NCBI RefSeq assembly: GCF_954871325.1
Contig: NC_088777.1
Coordinates: 44,307,366-44,371,365, forward strand
Source: Gordionus sp. m RMFG-2023
Lineage: Eukaryota > Nematomorpha > Gordioida > Chordodea > Parachordodidae
DNA length: 64,000 bases
Reading direction: 5' to 3'
In this document: in pieces, positions 46,887-60,427 of the stretch
Numbering within the stretch: position 1 is the first letter of the stretch
Layout: each line of letters opens with the position of its first letter
Program-made: the position numbers and the translations under genes
Notes under the pieces: model-generated
What the model was told of the DNA's origin: nothing
The model's input: the letters and a program-made list of their open reading frames with translations, nothing else
Database searches by the model: none

Positions 46887-48549
46887 AATATTCTTTATTT
46901 TTATTATTTGTGGGTATGGGATTTCTTCTTCCACCTTGCTTATGTTCCCATACTAGCTTTAAAAGAATTAGGCGTTTTTTATAAGGTAGATATATAATAT
47001 AATAGGAGAATAAAAGACATCCAAATAACGTGTAGGTTATCAATTCACCTTAATCTCATATTTTTCTTTCTTTGATACGTTAAGGTCTTTCATCTGGTTT
47101 ATGAGGTATTCATTGAGCCCAGCAGCTTAAATCCGGGATCCAGTCTGACATTTTTAAAAAACTTTAGGTTGAACTTGAAATATTGGGTTCGAGCTGGATT
47201 TCATAATAAAATAAAAATTTTTGAGCTCGGACCAAAAAAATTAAATTCACAAGACTAGTATACATCCATGTCTGTTTGACTTCTTGATAGCTATGTAAAC
47301 CCAATAAGCAGAATTGATTACCCTTTATTTTTATTCAGTTAAAAAAAATAATAATTTAGTTAAGCAAATAAAAATACTAAAAGAAAGAGACTTTTCTCTC
47401 ACTTTCTGGAAAGAGTAGAAGTATCTAGATTGTAAATTTAACATGCTCTGGGATATAATAGGATCACCGTTTCTTGGTAAATAGCATAGTTGGTGTCAGA
47501 TACGAGAATACTTTTTAAAATGTTGGTAGTGAAGTAAGGAATTTCAAAGGTTCACTACCCTAATAAGAGTTAATTAATTGAATAAGGGTTATTAGATTAC
47601 TCTATAACATATCACATAATATGTGCTTATTCCTCCAAGAACATTTAGAAATTGATAAAGGAGAGTTTCGATAAAAAATAAACATTGCCATTTATAAGCA
47701 TAAAAAGATAATTAATGCCTGGAATGAAAATAAATAGTTAAGGATTCAACACATAATTTGATATAAAAAATTATAATTAATAGGGAAGGATAGGAGGATA
47801 GCGGGAATATTTTTTCGATGAAAATATGAAAGCCTTTTAACATATATGTAATAGTATTACCTTTTCAGTTACGCCAAAATATAATCTACTTTTTGGGGTA
47901 TCCTATTTGTATGATAACTAACCTACCATAAAATCACTTTTTTTATTTTTTCACGTAAGCTTTTAAAAAGATTTTTTGATATAGAATAAACAATTGATTA
48001 TTATATTCCATATTTAAAATAAATCGTCATAATAAGTAAAGGGCTTTTTTTATGTGCATGAAAGGGTAAAGAAGGGATTTAAAAAAAGGCTCTTATTTAA
48101 TCGCTCAGAATTTATACTGAAATGAGAAAAAAATCTTAACCAGAATAAATACTTAATGCTGAAAGAATACTGAATGCTCAAATAAAAACTTAATAGACCA
48201 GAAAAAAAAATACTAATTGCTAAGATATATATCTGAAACGCTCAGATTAAGTGAATCACTAAGAAGAGTAAATGAAACGCTCAGATCTAGTCAGTTAAGA
48301 AATATTTTTTCTTCTATTGATTTTAAGAATTTGTATACAATTATAAATTTCAAAAAAAATATTAGCCCCTTCTGGCCCACTAATGCACCCTCTAATTAAT
48401 ACCCCCTCCCCCCACGTTATCGTAGTTGCTGGTTCCTCTAAATAAAAATTACTGGTTACGAGAGCTTATTTTAAAAAGTAAATCTTTTGATTTGTAAATA
48501 TGGTTGGCTAAATAAAAATGTGGTAAATTAGACATTCAGAATATTAAAT
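46887..48549. other. Intergenic sequence, minor repeats
   Basis: A degraded GC-patch repeat lies at about 47130-47262. Loose repeats of ATACTGAATGCTCA and GAAACGCTCAGAT type occur at 48110-48300. No gene is seen. Confidence 0.55.
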
Positions 48550-49300
48550 TTATAGGCACGTAGCTAGTAATTTTTATGGGGAGGGGGGATAATTTTATAT
48601 TATTGAAATAAATTTTTTAGAAACATTTTTTTATTAAAGGCATATTATAAAATTTATTATAACCAATCCTATTTTAAAAAATAACAATTTCGGACATATA
48701 AAATAATATGGAAAATATTTATGAAAAAAATGATATAATATTGTTTAAAAAAGTGAAAATTTAATCCTCTTTGTGATTGATCCAATTTTTGAATAATTTG
48801 TTATGTGCTTGGGATTAAATCTGAATAAACAATTTAACCTATTTTCTGATGTGGTACTCCCATTCCCCTGACGAAAAGGTTCCTTCATTTGTGCTTGTGC
48901 TTATTTGTAATGTTGCCAAAATATATAGTAGTTTTAATATATTTGGAAGCAACTTCAAAATATATTTTAAACTATAATCTTTCGTACCAAGATTTAAATG
49001 AAATAAATTGGCCTTCAGATACATTAATATCACCCTATTTATAAAGTGTTTGCATTCAGCTATTGATGCATCATGGAATACTTTAACATCGTCACAATAA
49101 AAATTTGTGAAATATAATTTTTTTTCATCAAGGTTTAATATAGATTCAGAAGGTTATGCGGTAATAATATATGAAGATTTCTATGTTCTATCTAATTAAT
49201 TAAGAACCTTTCATTCATTTGAGTTATAAAAGCATTCAAGAGAGAGATTAATATATTTATTTTGTAGTATATTCTTCGACTGAACTTATATTTATAATAG
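48550..49300 (-). mobile_element. hAT transposon remnant with transposase C-terminus (family F)
   Basis: At 48553 GGCACGTAGCTAG followed by a G-run matches the right end of the family F element at 24787-26010 in reverse complement. On the minus strand 48735-49050 encodes the hAT dimerisation region in two frames: first ILATLQISTSTNEGTFSS, where intact transposases have a TLPVSxATxERSFS motif, then ENRLNCLFRFNPKHITNYSK (intact: DRLxGLALxxxxR). The frame break and lost residues mark it as dead. The far end was not found. Confidence 0.65.
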
Positions 49301-49390
49301 AATGATGGGTTTGCCTTGAAGTCAAATATTAAATTCATAGAGCTCTTCTTTTGACTCAGGAATGACATTTAAATACGAATGTTTTCAGTA

Positions 49391-49575
49391 ATGTTGTTAA
49401 ATGGCTAGATTTGAACTGATTATTTAAAACGGCTCAATATTTTATCCAGGAAAATATTACACAAGTCTGAAAATTTTGCTCATTGATGGCACAAAGGTTT
49501 GGAGATCTATTAGCGAAATCTTGAAGCTTATGCAATATTTTTCTTCCTAAAATATTGAGTTAGCCGTTTTTATAT
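49391..49575. mobile_element. Palindromic MITE family A, good copy
   Basis: TTGTTAAATGGCTAGATTTG, the core TTGCTCATTGATGGCACAAA and GGAGATCTATTAGCGAAATC, and the right end ATATTGAGTTAGCCGTTTTT are all present. Confidence 0.8.
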
Positions 49576-51107
49576 AGATTTTCTCGGACTTGGGGATGGG
49601 TTCAGGGTTTGGGTTCTCAGTCCTTAACAAGGGTATAAATAATAAAACTGAACAATTCATTAATTTCTGAGCGATTTACTATTTTTTCAGAAAAATTCAA
49701 TTAAAAAATAACTATTTTTTAAATGAGGGCAATTTAGTAAAATAATTCTGACTTTTTCATTCTTTTTATTGTGCTATATAATGTAGGTCTTAAAAAATAG
49801 TTATAGATCAGAGTATTAGATGACTCGCAGACCAGACAAATGAAATATAAACCCCGCCCTTAAACCTAAAAAATAGTAATGTTTTAATTCTTTCCTATTC
49901 TTCCACCTTTTTTTGCCTGATTAAAGTGTATAACACAGGTGATCCACAAGAAGGCTTTTACCTACTACAAAGAATATCGATTAAAATTCGCCGATCCAAC
50001 TGTATAATCTATACATGGGTCATTAAGCCCTGCCCACCTAATCTACATATTTATTTTTAAAGTTATCTTTCTTTTTAAATATTTTTTCTTTTCTTTTAAA
50101 ATATATTTTTTTATTATATAGATATGTTATATTAATATTTATAATCAAAAATTTATCTTATTGTAACCTTTTAATATTGAATTTGAAGATAAAAATTTAC
50201 ACCTTAAAAAACATATTTAAAATACATTTAAATAATTAGGAGATGGAAAATATTTTCATTTATATTTTCATAGTAATAAGTGGAGTAAAATAGATTAACA
50301 TAATTAAATTATTAAAGTTTTTGCTGAATATAAATTTAATGCATAGCATAAACATTAATTACAAGAGAATAAAATATATAGATTTAGTTTTAAACAGGGT
50401 TGTTTCGGTTACAGATATTTAAAATTGTTTGGTTAGGCATCTTGAGACCACAGACCAAACAGAGCCGTATTATAGGGCTACCTATCAAATCGGGGTAATA
50501 TGGAACCGAGGCCGGTTCATTCCCTTACGTCCCTGTTATAAAAATTTCCGCTAAATAAAGTTTAAAATTCTTGAATCCGAATTCGGGTTCACAACCCTGG
50601 TTATAAGATATATTTCATATTTGACATATGAAAGTCGTCTATAGACTTAAAGCGTTTTTATTTTATGATAGTTTTAATATTTTTGTTTATTGAAATGATT
50701 GAATATTTTATTGTAATTTTTTAGAAATCTTTTTTTAAAAAAGTTACTTTTAAAGGGCTAAAATCATAATAGTTATATATCTTTGGCATTTGAATTTTTT
50801 ATTATAGATAAGAAGATGAAAATAGCGACAACCACAATGTTATTCTAACCCCGGTCTCCCTCTATATATAAATTACCCCATAAAATAAATATCAAATGTT
50901 AGTAGTGCTAAATTATAGATAATCAGACTAAACTAAAACACTTATAGCTGTTAAGAGAAATAACCAATTAAGATAGATCAGGTAATTTAATTACATGGAA
51001 ATACGTAAATATATATATTTGTTTATTATTCCTGATTCGATTCGTGGAACATTAGAAATATTCGAATTGAATAACTAATTTAAATTATTCAAATATTGTA
51101 TATTTGT
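49576..51107. other. Intergenic AT-rich sequence
   Basis: No gene is recognised on either strand. Small GC patches at about 50400-50600 may be repeat debris. Confidence 0.55.
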
Positions 51108-51300
51108 TTCAAAGACCTGTAAAGTACTATTTGTAATGCTCAGCTTAGATCTAAAAATTTTTTTATTTCGGCTCGGCCCAGTTCGGATTTTTTTAAAATA
51201 TTTTTTATTTATTTTAAATTTTTATAGTTAATAAAGGCGATTATTAATATTTGGTTTTAAAATTTCTGCCTGGCCGGACTTAGGGTTGGAGCTTAAGGTA
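51108..51300. repeat. GC-patch repeat, family B
   Basis: CAAAGACCTGTAAAGTACTA at the left resembles the CAGAGACCTACAGAGGTACC end of 34854-34989, and CGGCTCGGCCCAG and TGCCTGGCCGGAC patches follow. Confidence 0.55.
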
Positions 51301-51369
51301 TCGGGATTTGTTTAATATATTATATACTATTAGTCTATTGAGTTTAGTAAAATGGTTCTTCCTAGTATT

Positions 51370-51546
51370 AATTAAACGGCTCGATTTTGTCTATTTGAAA
51401 TTAAGATTTCAGCAAAATAATATTACGCAAGCCTCGAGATTTTGTTTATAGATGTCCAAACCTTTCTGCCATCTATCAGCAAAATCTCCAGTCTTGCGTG
51501 TATATTTTATGGTTAAAATATTTGGCTAGCCATTTTGAAAAATTGA
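51370..51546. mobile_element. Palindromic MITE family A, good copy
   Basis: TTAAACGGCTCGATTTTGTC at the left, TATTACGCAAGCCTCGAGAT, then CCAAACCTTTCTGCCATCTA and TCTTGCGTGTATATTTTATG. The two halves of the core are inverted relative to each other. Confidence 0.8.
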
Positions 51547-53200
51547 AACGCACAGTTAGCCCGAATTCGCAGCGAAATGCAATATAATTCGCCGTGAATT
51601 CACACTAACTGGGAATACAGGGTAACACCACTCTTTTTCCACGTTCAGGGTTTAATTTAGCATCTTAATCTCAAGGTGCGAATCAGTGATCTAACAATTA
51701 GGTTAGCAAAAATTGAGCCATAACAAGCCCCCTATATTGGGTTTGCCCAAACATATGTAATAAGCCGAAGATGATGATTAGCGGCCAAAGGTTACCATTT
51801 TTATTTATTTATTTTTTTAGGCTCAATCGATTTAAATTTCTTTTTTAGTTAGAAAAAGAAGAAAAATAAAGAAGTTGACACGTTGGGCCCACGGCATTGA
51901 TGTAACGCCATTGGTAGGGGAAACGGGGGTTATAATGTCCATAAAAAATCGAAGCTATAAAAATAGATGAAGCAATTTTCCCAAAATGTTTAAACATGGT
52001 TTTATTTTTTAAATATATCTCTACGGTAGAAATAAATATTTAAGAAAAAAATCCTTTAGTTTTTAATTAATATGAAAATTAAAAAAATGAAATATAAGAA
52101 TTATAAAAATCACCCGGGGTACCTATTATCCTTTCGCTTTGCGTGTCTTGGAGTTTTATTATTTATATATTTTATATAAAAATGTTAATTCTAAGTAAGT
52201 AAATAAAGATAAATTGTCAAATTTGTTAAATTTATTCGATCTATATTATATATATCAACTGGAAGAACTTAATTTACAAAAAAAAAATCAAATCATCATC
52301 TCATTGTCATTCGTGGCCCTAGACAAACTAGTGTCTTTTAATGTTTCTATAAATTAAGTTGGATTTTTTTTATTCAAAATAATCCCCACTTAAAAATGGC
52401 TAATCAGTTTACCGCCAAAACCTGCCCTAGGTCTTCACAATTAATTAAAATTTAAGTTGAAGATATTAAATTACCATAAATATTGTCAATAATTTTATAT
52501 ATGACAAAATGGAGATTTTTTATTATTTAGAATTGATATTAACTCAGTTATTAGTGAAAATGTAAAATTTAAAAAGTTACTTTTGGTGCTAAAATTTAAA
52601 TTTGCATTTAAAATTTTTATTAGCAATTTTGTCTAAAACATTTTTAGACCTATTTAAGCACCTTATTAAAATACATATTCGACTTAAATTTTAAATCTCA
52701 AGTTTATTAGTTTTTAAATTATTTGAGAAGGAATTACTTGCCCCGGTAACACAATATCCCAGGTTTCCCCTACAAATATAATAGATTTTTAAACACATAT
52801 ATTTTTTTTTGGTATAATTAGCATCCAGGTAGTTCATATTTTTATTTCTGAAAATTGCTGAAATTGCTATCCAAAGTATATTTTAACTTTAAAAAAAAAA
52901 GATTTAAATAGTTTTATATTTGTTTATTTATCACAAATATAAAAGTTCTTATTTCAAATATACATTATATACAATAATTTTGATATCTGATATTTTTATA
53001 AATTTCCATTTTATAAATGCTATATCGCGGTTAAGGCCTGGGTACAGTCAAAGATTAATACAGTGGTCTCATTAGCCTTTACAATCTCAGTGGGCTATCA
53101 ATCATTTTTTTTTGAAAATTGCCTGAAATATTTTCAAACGGCTTATTTGTTCATCAAATATTTTCATAATGACATTTTTATTTTAAAGGTATATTCTTTA
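51547..53200. other. Intergenic AT-rich sequence
   Basis: No gene is recognised. A GC-richer patch at 51550-51620 includes a short inverted pair (GAATTCGCAG / GTGAATTCAC region). The rest is low complexity. Confidence 0.55.
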
Positions 53201-53204
53201 AAAA

Positions 53205-53262
53205 AAAATCAAGGGGCTCGAACCCCTGTGCCCTCCCCTAGTGACACTGTAATGGTTATATG
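53205..53262 (-). repeat. tRNA-like B-box fragment, possible SINE
   Basis: On the minus strand AGGGGTTCGAGCCCCTTG is a perfect tRNA T-arm or polymerase III B box, followed by a T-run. No A box is seen upstream, because the hAT-like element starting at 53263 interrupts the region. It may be the 3' part of a tRNA-derived SINE. Confidence 0.4.
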
Positions 53263-53989
53263 TAGGGATGTACCGATATTTTATATGGGCAGATATTTCA
53301 CCAATCGATCTAATAGAAAATGGCGTTTTTAACAAAAATAAAATATTATAAAATTTTTTAAAAAAGTTATATCTAAAAAACCATTTTATTTTATATATAA
53401 ATTTAAAATCCAGTTTTATGTTTAATTTTTTTAAGTAATAATTAGTTAATAAACATTCTGCCATATTGTTATTTTTTTTACATTCTGTTTATAGCAATAA
53501 TCTCTTCAGAATCTGTTTTTAGTGAAACTAGTGATATTGACAGTCCACATCACCGCAGACTGGCCTCTGATAAATTGGAAATTTTGGTATTTCTAAAAAT
53601 ATATCTTCAATATATTAATTTTAAATATTTATTTCAAATTTCATATTATATTTGTTTATTACTTATGTTATTATGTAAATAGATTAATGTTATTACTTAT
53701 TATATATTAAGTGATTTATCAATAAAAATATTTTATACTTTTAGAATTGCAATTGAATTGAATATAAAGTATAACTGATGATTATAATATATTTAAATGA
53801 CATATGTTTTGGTATAGTAAAATTATAGATGTTATACTAATAAAAATTATAGTAAAAATTAAAACCATTGGTATCTTTGCAGAATACAAAATTATATATG
53901 ATATCGGATCGGTAATCGACCGATATCAATTTAATATCGGGAATATCGTATCGGATCGGCCTCCTAAAAGTGGTATCGGTACACCCCTA
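53263..53989 (+). mobile_element. Family C hAT transposon deletion derivative with transposase C-terminus
   Basis: TAGGGATGTACCGATATTTT and TATCGGTACACCCCTA are inverted ends. Flanks GTTATATG and GTTATATA match at 7 of 8 positions. On the plus strand at about 53494-53610 the frame SSESVFSETSDI ... HHRRLASDKLEILVFLK matches the hAT C-terminal dimerisation domain (SSAxSERxFSxxGxI ... RxxLxxxxxExLxFLK). This proves family C is hAT. Only about 40 residues of the transposase remain. Confidence 0.85.
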
Positions 53990-53997
53990 GTTATATA

Positions 53998-56487
53998 TTA
54001 AATATTTAGCATTTATTATCAATATACATACAAATAAGAATTAATCATGAGTATGTTATAATATGAGACTTATATAGATATTTCTGATTAAATTAGAATA
54101 CGAGCTAGAGGACCCTAACAATATATAATAATAGCATAAGTAAAATAAATAGAACATTATATTCGTAATAGAAACCCCCAAAAGTTTTTGCACTCATTCC
54201 GTATTTCGCTCTCGGTTATTAATTTTTTTTGTATATTTTAGTCAAAACTTTCTCTTCCTAGAATTTAACAGCGTTCGTTTCTTCAGACATAGTGTCCAAT
54301 TTTCCATCATTTATTTGAGTAAGTTAAGCACTTATTCCTATACTTTTAAATATTAAAACCAGGGCTGTGAAACCTCGTTCTAAAAAAAGGTTCTGTTTGA
54401 GTTCAGTGAAAAATCCCTGAACCAGGATCAGGGTCTGGAGTCCAGAATATAATAATTTATAATTTTGTTAACATAACAGGAACATCAGTTTTTTTTGAAT
54501 TTATTTTATGTAGTATTCATTATAATTATTATATATAGAATAATACAGAACAAATTTAAAAAATAATATTAGATTTGTATTTTAAAATTTTTATTTAATT
54601 ATCCTGATATCTTGCAAAATATCAAGAAAGAAAGAAAATTTTCGATTCTTATAGGTCTAGTTCACAATAAAAAAATTTTTCTTATTCCTTCAAAGTAAAA
54701 GCAAATGAAAACAATATTTTTTTCCTAGGTGTATTTACTTCTAAATTTTTTTTTACAAGAGACGAGGAGATGGTCATGAAAGATTATAATTGACTTAGAT
54801 TTGAACTTAAAATTTTTATTTTAAATATAATATATATGTCACAAATAAAATTTCAATTTTATATTTATTTAAATTTGTAATAAAAAAAAAATCTTTTGTT
54901 TTATTCGTTTTATTTGTATTTTATTCTTTTTATTTTCTAAAGAAAATATATTAAAATTGCACGTGTAATGCATTTCCATTTTATTTTTTACATTTTAAAC
55001 AATTATAATAGATTTAGCACATTTTTTTAAAAAAATAAAAAAAAAATTATGTTTTTAACCTTTTATTTTATTATATATTAACCATTATAATTTTACAGTT
55101 GAAAGAAAACCTTCTAAAGATGATCACCTCTTCAAGGTAACTATTTCTTTTAACTTGACTGACCCCTTTTAGTTAGATTTCCTCAGTCTTATTAAAACAA
55201 TAAATTTTTTTTAAAATGAATATCCCAATGTTACGTACATTGACCACCTCTATATTGTTTGTTACTGCAACACGGAACAATCCTTAAGTGGTCATATTAG
55301 ATGTTCAAATTTAAAAAGAAAATAAAAATTATTTTTAAATAATAGAAATAATAATTTATTACATGGGTTTTATTTAAAGCTTCGAAATATCTATTTTAAT
55401 TTATTTAACCAGTTTTTTCATTAAAATAAATATTACCAAACCACTGGTTGCATGGTTTACTATATTTATAATATATATTATATTTAAAATATATAAAATA
55501 TATCGATAGATAGATAGATATTGTTAAAAAATCAGTTAGATACCATATTGTTTTTTTTGAAAGTTTTTTATATCTTTTGATCTTATAAACATTTTTTTTA
55601 AGCAAAAAAATTAAAAACTTTTTGAAAAAAACAAAGAAAGGATAAAAACTACCAAATTTTTAAGATATATTTCAATTTTTTTTCAAAAAAATATAAATAA
55701 ATTTTTAAACAAATAATTATTTATATTTTTAATTTATAAGGAAAAAGAAAACAGTTTTTATTGTATAAAAAAAATAAATGATAAAATGAAAAATTTTAGA
55801 AAATAAATTGTATTATTTTTGGATAGTATAATTTTTAAAATAAGTATTAATAAATAAATTAAAAACTTTTTTTTAAAAAAAAATAAATAATGCAAATGAC
55901 AAATAACTTACAAAATAGCCAAGAAGTCTCATTCTTTCTGTCGCATCATAACAATCATTTATAATATAATAAAATGCAAAATTCTTCAAAATTGTTTTAC
56001 ATCTTTTGACTTTTGATATATCATATCATATATCGTATATAAAATGAAATGAAATGACAAATAAAATCGGATGTGGCAGGCAGACGATATTTTTATATTG
56101 GTGGTAAAATGAAATGACTGACATTTATAAAAAAATGATAACAACACGCGGAATATATAAATAATATAAAATATCGATATTTTTTTTTTAACCAAAATAA
56201 AAATGATATACAAATATTTCAAAATATTAATTTTTAACATCAACCAACGGAATATTATTTATAGATGTTTAAAGCAAATCATTCCTTAGGAGAATTTGAT
56301 CCTAACAAATTATTAAATATAATTCAATAAGAATTGGAAGAAAAAACGAAAATTACTAAATAATGAATATATAATAAAGTATTTTTTTTAACAAAAAAAA
56401 TGCATTCACAATCTTAATTATTTATGAATCAATCATTAAATAAAAAATAAATCAGTAATACATAATATATAAACCCGCTAATTGAAT
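53998..56487. other. Intergenic region upstream of the LIM-homeobox exon
   Basis: Very AT-rich. A degraded GC-patch repeat lies at 54358-54470. No gene is seen. Just before the start codon, ATATATAAACCC at about 56466 resembles a TATA element but is too close to the ATG to be sure. The LIM gene's promoter is probably somewhere here. Confidence 0.5.
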
Positions 56488-56657
56488 ATGGTGCAATGCG
56501 CGGGGTGTCAAAATCCGATTTTGGACAAATATCTTTTCAACGTTCTCGATCGTCCTTGGCATGGTAATTGCCTACAATGTACTGAATGCCAAATAATTTT
56601 ATCCGAGAAATGTTTCTTCAAAGAAGGAAAATTATTCTGTAGATCCGATTTTTTCAA
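56488..56657 (+). CDS. LHX1: LIM-homeobox gene, Lhx1/5 type, first coding exon (partial gene)
   Basis: The ATG at 56488 opens a 56-codon frame that ends at a donor TTCAA|GTAATA, two bases into a codon. It encodes a whole LIM domain with zinc ligands Cys4, Cys7, His25, Cys28, Cys31, Cys34, Cys51 and Asp54. The start MVQCAGC followed by [16 protein letters not shown] and [17 protein letters not shown] matches the extreme N-terminus of Lhx1/Lhx5 (Lim1), nuclear regulators of head and neuronal development. Lhx3/4 have a similar LIM domain but not this short start. The second LIM domain and homeodomain are not in the window, so intron 1 is at least 7.3 kb. Several residues differ from the usual bilaterian consensus, so the gene is diverged. 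The subfamily call is less sure than the LIM domain itself. Confidence 0.85.
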
Positions 56658-57496
56658 GTAATAAAAACACTCGACAAACAATTTTATAAATTAAGTTTCT
56701 TAAAAATACTAAATAATTATAATAAATCCACATTCAAAAGTTTTATTATTATCATTTTACTTAATATATCTATATACTACTAAAATAAAATTTATAATAA
56801 TTACAATTTTAAAATTGAGTATTATAATATAATTTAGAAAGTGGAATCTCTAAAAAAAGTTTTTAATTGGTGACGATGTGGCAAAGTAAAAGCGCGTTTA
56901 GCTTACCTAAGTTTAATATAAGACGACATACATAAGTTTAAAACTTTTATTTCTTAAAAATAGAATTTATTAAATTAAAATAAACATATTCTGGCACCGA
57001 ACCCCTTATAATATGATCGGAGCTAGTCTCTGGTTTGATTCTTGTGGTTTTTTATATATAGTAAGGCTATTAGTGCATCGGGTTTATAGTGTCAGCTGTT
57101 TTGTTGTTTTGGGATAAAAATTTATTTAAATTTATAGACGCCAGCTAAATATCAATGGTTAGCCTCATCCTTAGAATACATTAAATTTAAAAAATATTGG
57201 TCTCCTAACTCATAGAAAATTATTTAAGATTTAGTCCCTTTACTCCGCTGAATTAGAAGAAAATTAAGTGAATCATGTGGGTTTATTGGCACCCCCCCCC
57301 CCCTTACTCCCCTTTCAAACTTCTTATCTACTGGATTACTTTGTCTGAAAATTTTAATAGCGATGCATAATTTTGTTACAACATGCACCCTGCCATTTTC
57401 GATTGATTGTTCAAATTTCAAAAAAAGGGTTTTTAAGCACCCTGTTGAATCAAAATCACGTTCTACATTTTGTTTTATCTAGCTAAAAATAAATCT

Positions 57497-57692
57497 TTTT
57501 AAACGGCTCTATTTAGCCAATTTTAAAATTAAGACCTTAACCAAAATTATATTACGCGAGCCTTGAATTTTTTTTAATAGATGTGCAATCCTTTTTGCCA
57601 CTTATTAGCACCATCTCCAGGTTACGTAATATTTTTTAGCTAACATATTGGGCTTGCCGTTTTAAAAATCTATCCGTTTAACAACATTACGA
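57497..57692. mobile_element. Palindromic MITE family A, good copy
   Basis: AAACGGCTCTATTTAGCCAA at the left, TTTTAATAGATGTGCAATCC in the core, ATATTGGGCTTGCCGTTTTA and CCGTTTAACAACATTACG at the right. Confidence 0.8.
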
Positions 57693-58157
57693 ATAATTGG
57701 CACATTTTATATTGATGGAATAATTACAATTTAAGCTATATTTACAGAAAAACAATCGGAAATCCAAATGCTTTATTTATCACTATATAAAGGACCAATT
57801 AATGTTAACAAACAGAAGGGCAATATGTGGCCATGGGTTAATTGGTCATAATAATCAAAAGTATAATTTTATTAGTTTAGGATTTAAATGATTATTATAT
57901 ATTTCTTTTTATATAAGAAATATTGAAAATATTCGATTTTAGTTCATGTTCAGGTAAAAAAAATAGTTCAATTTTAGTTTGGAGAATTCTATGTATATAA
58001 TATATCTTATGTTTATAATAATGATAAATGGCCAGCCAAGACCTGGTATGGGGACAGTTAAAAGCATATTTATTTGATTAAAAACGTCTTTAAAACTTTT
58101 TTTATTCACCCACCACGAAAAATTATGACCAATTATTCTCGCTATCCCTTAATATAT

Positions 58158-60427
58158 ATAGTCAAGGCCGTGCTAAAACCCATGGCGAAAATAAATTTGA
58201 TGTCTTTTTAACCCCCCCCCCCCCATCACTATTTAAAGCTTTTTTAAAAATCATAAAATTACGAAATTTGAGTATATATTAAAATAGGGTTCGTGAATAA
58301 GCAGCTTAAAATAGAAATTAAGTAAATTTTATGCAATATATTAGAGGTAAAATTTCAATAATTTGTAATAAATGTCTGTAATATGTAATATTAAGCATGG
58401 TATCACATTTTTCAAAGATGCAAAAGGTTTATTCAGCTAATTTTATGCTATCGTTGCTAAATTGGTTAAAACTATAGCCAGAGATATCGGGACTCATTTT
58501 ATAATATGATAAAAAGCGAATTATTTATAATGATAATGATAGTATTTATATATATATATTTCGATTATTTAATTATTTCTTGGTAGGATTGCTTTAGTGC
58601 TTCTGTATTTTTCGTTCTATCTTTGAATCTTGATGTACCGATTATTAGATATTTTCTCATTTTTCTAATTACTTTTTTTATTTATTACTTTTGTTTACCA
58701 AACGGAATGAATTAACTAAACTTATGGTGGTTAAGGCCAATATAAATATTGGCCTGAGCATTTAGAAGTAGCCTTCCAAAAGTTTGATATATAAATAATA
58801 CTTGATTTTAAAATGTAGTGAGATTTTTACTATTTTACTTTTATATTTAGTTATATAAACCGAAAAAAAACAATTAATATCTATAAAAAATAGTAAAATA
58901 TAAGATTCAGAAATATTTCGAATTGCAGAAAAAAAACCTAAATATATTTGGACGTAATTGATTTTTAAGTCGCCAATCAAGATTACATTTTTGAGTCAGC
59001 TTAAGAAGTGATGTTATGGTTTTTATTTTCTTTATAACTGTTTTGATTGAAAATGTACTGATCGATAAATTAGTAAGATAATTCATTGTTTCATTTGGTT
59101 TATGATTCGGTTACTTTATTGGGATAGGTGAAATTGATTGAAGAATTAAGAATAGAAAAGAAGAAAATAGTAAGTTACTAAATATTATTGCAAACCAGAT
59201 ATTTAAAAATTTATTCTCCCTACTGGCATGGTTATAATTTTTTTTTATTTTAACAATAATTTTCTCTTCTTCTAAATTATCTACCAAACAGATTAAAGCC
59301 ATAAAATATACTAATCATTCAATGATTTGGTATAAGTTTCAAAATTAATGTCTCTAAAATTTTAAACCTAAGGCGTGGCGTCATAGTTCCCAGTTTTTTT
59401 GTGTATAGGAAAGCTGATTAAGGAATTAATATAATAAATATACTATTCAGGCACTAAATATTATAGCAAAGTAGATCTAGATATTTAGTTTTTTATATTT
59501 ACCATTCTGACATGATGCTTATTTTGTTAGTGAGGTTAGCCTTATTGTTAAATCTCTCATAGGCACTAACGAAGCAATTGGCATATAATTTTAGAATTAG
59601 AGCTTTCAATTGTTCAGTGAACTTTAATGGAGATCATATAATACATTATATTTCAAAAAAGCAACAATAAAAATAACCAAGAGAAAATTAAAATTAGAAT
59701 TTTCAATGGGTGGAACCCCTGTCGAAGACCGAGTAAATAAAGGTTTATAGGGCACGCTCACGGGATTATTTTTTGTACCCACCCTCACCCCATTTGGATA
59801 AATAGCTACACTGTTTATATCATCTTTTTAAATTAAACCTTCCTCAATACGTATTATATATTTAATTTATTATATTGAATAAACAAGCAAAGCAGATATA
59901 TCAGAGAGGAGACCAAAAGGGTCCTTAAAATATTTAAGCTGCAGAAAGTGGGTATCTTGGCCTGATTGAGCATATATTTTTCATTTGGATCACTTATACA
60001 CAGCCCATCTTCTTATTCATAGAAATATCTTTCGAGTTTTCTTCCATCTAATTCAAATCTGCAAAGCATTTTTTTTTATTCTAAAGTTATTTAATAACTC
60101 AAGAACAAGTTCCTTTGCAGTGAATAAGAAATTCTAGAAACCGTTCTTTTTAAATCGATTCAAAATACATACATCTTTTCTATAAGTATCATTGCATTAT
60201 CGAAGTCGCATAATTTTTACCTGGACCTAACCTAAAAGAGGAACCTCGTCTTTAGACAAATTTATCGTTTTAAAATTTGGCATCTATGATGAGAAAATTA
60301 AGATTTAAATATTAATTATCATCACTTGTTTAGTGTAAATAATATGAAGAGAAAGAGTTTTCAATTTATCGGTCCTTAAAACTTAATTCGGTGCTCAGGG
60401 GCTGCCACCCCCCTAGGCACGACTATG
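58158..60427. mobile_element. Family F hAT-like element, longer copy
   Basis: Left TATAGTCAAGGCCGTGCTAAA and right CTAGGCACGACTATG are inverted after a small insertion, each with a C-run just inside. The part 58399-58550 matches 25345-25500 of the other copy. About 2.3 kb, with no intact transposase. The open frame at 59111-59302 (minus) is Ile/Leu/Phe-rich and unconvincing. Confidence 0.55.

Noticed and set aside
55405-56243. Minus-strand frames resembling small Tyr/Ile-rich membrane proteins
   Set aside because: The composition is what A/T-rich random DNA gives, and there is no conserved motif or splice evidence.
57224-57421. Minus-strand 65-residue frame with balanced composition
   Set aside because: It runs across a poly-C tract and matches no family; it is too short to support as a gene.
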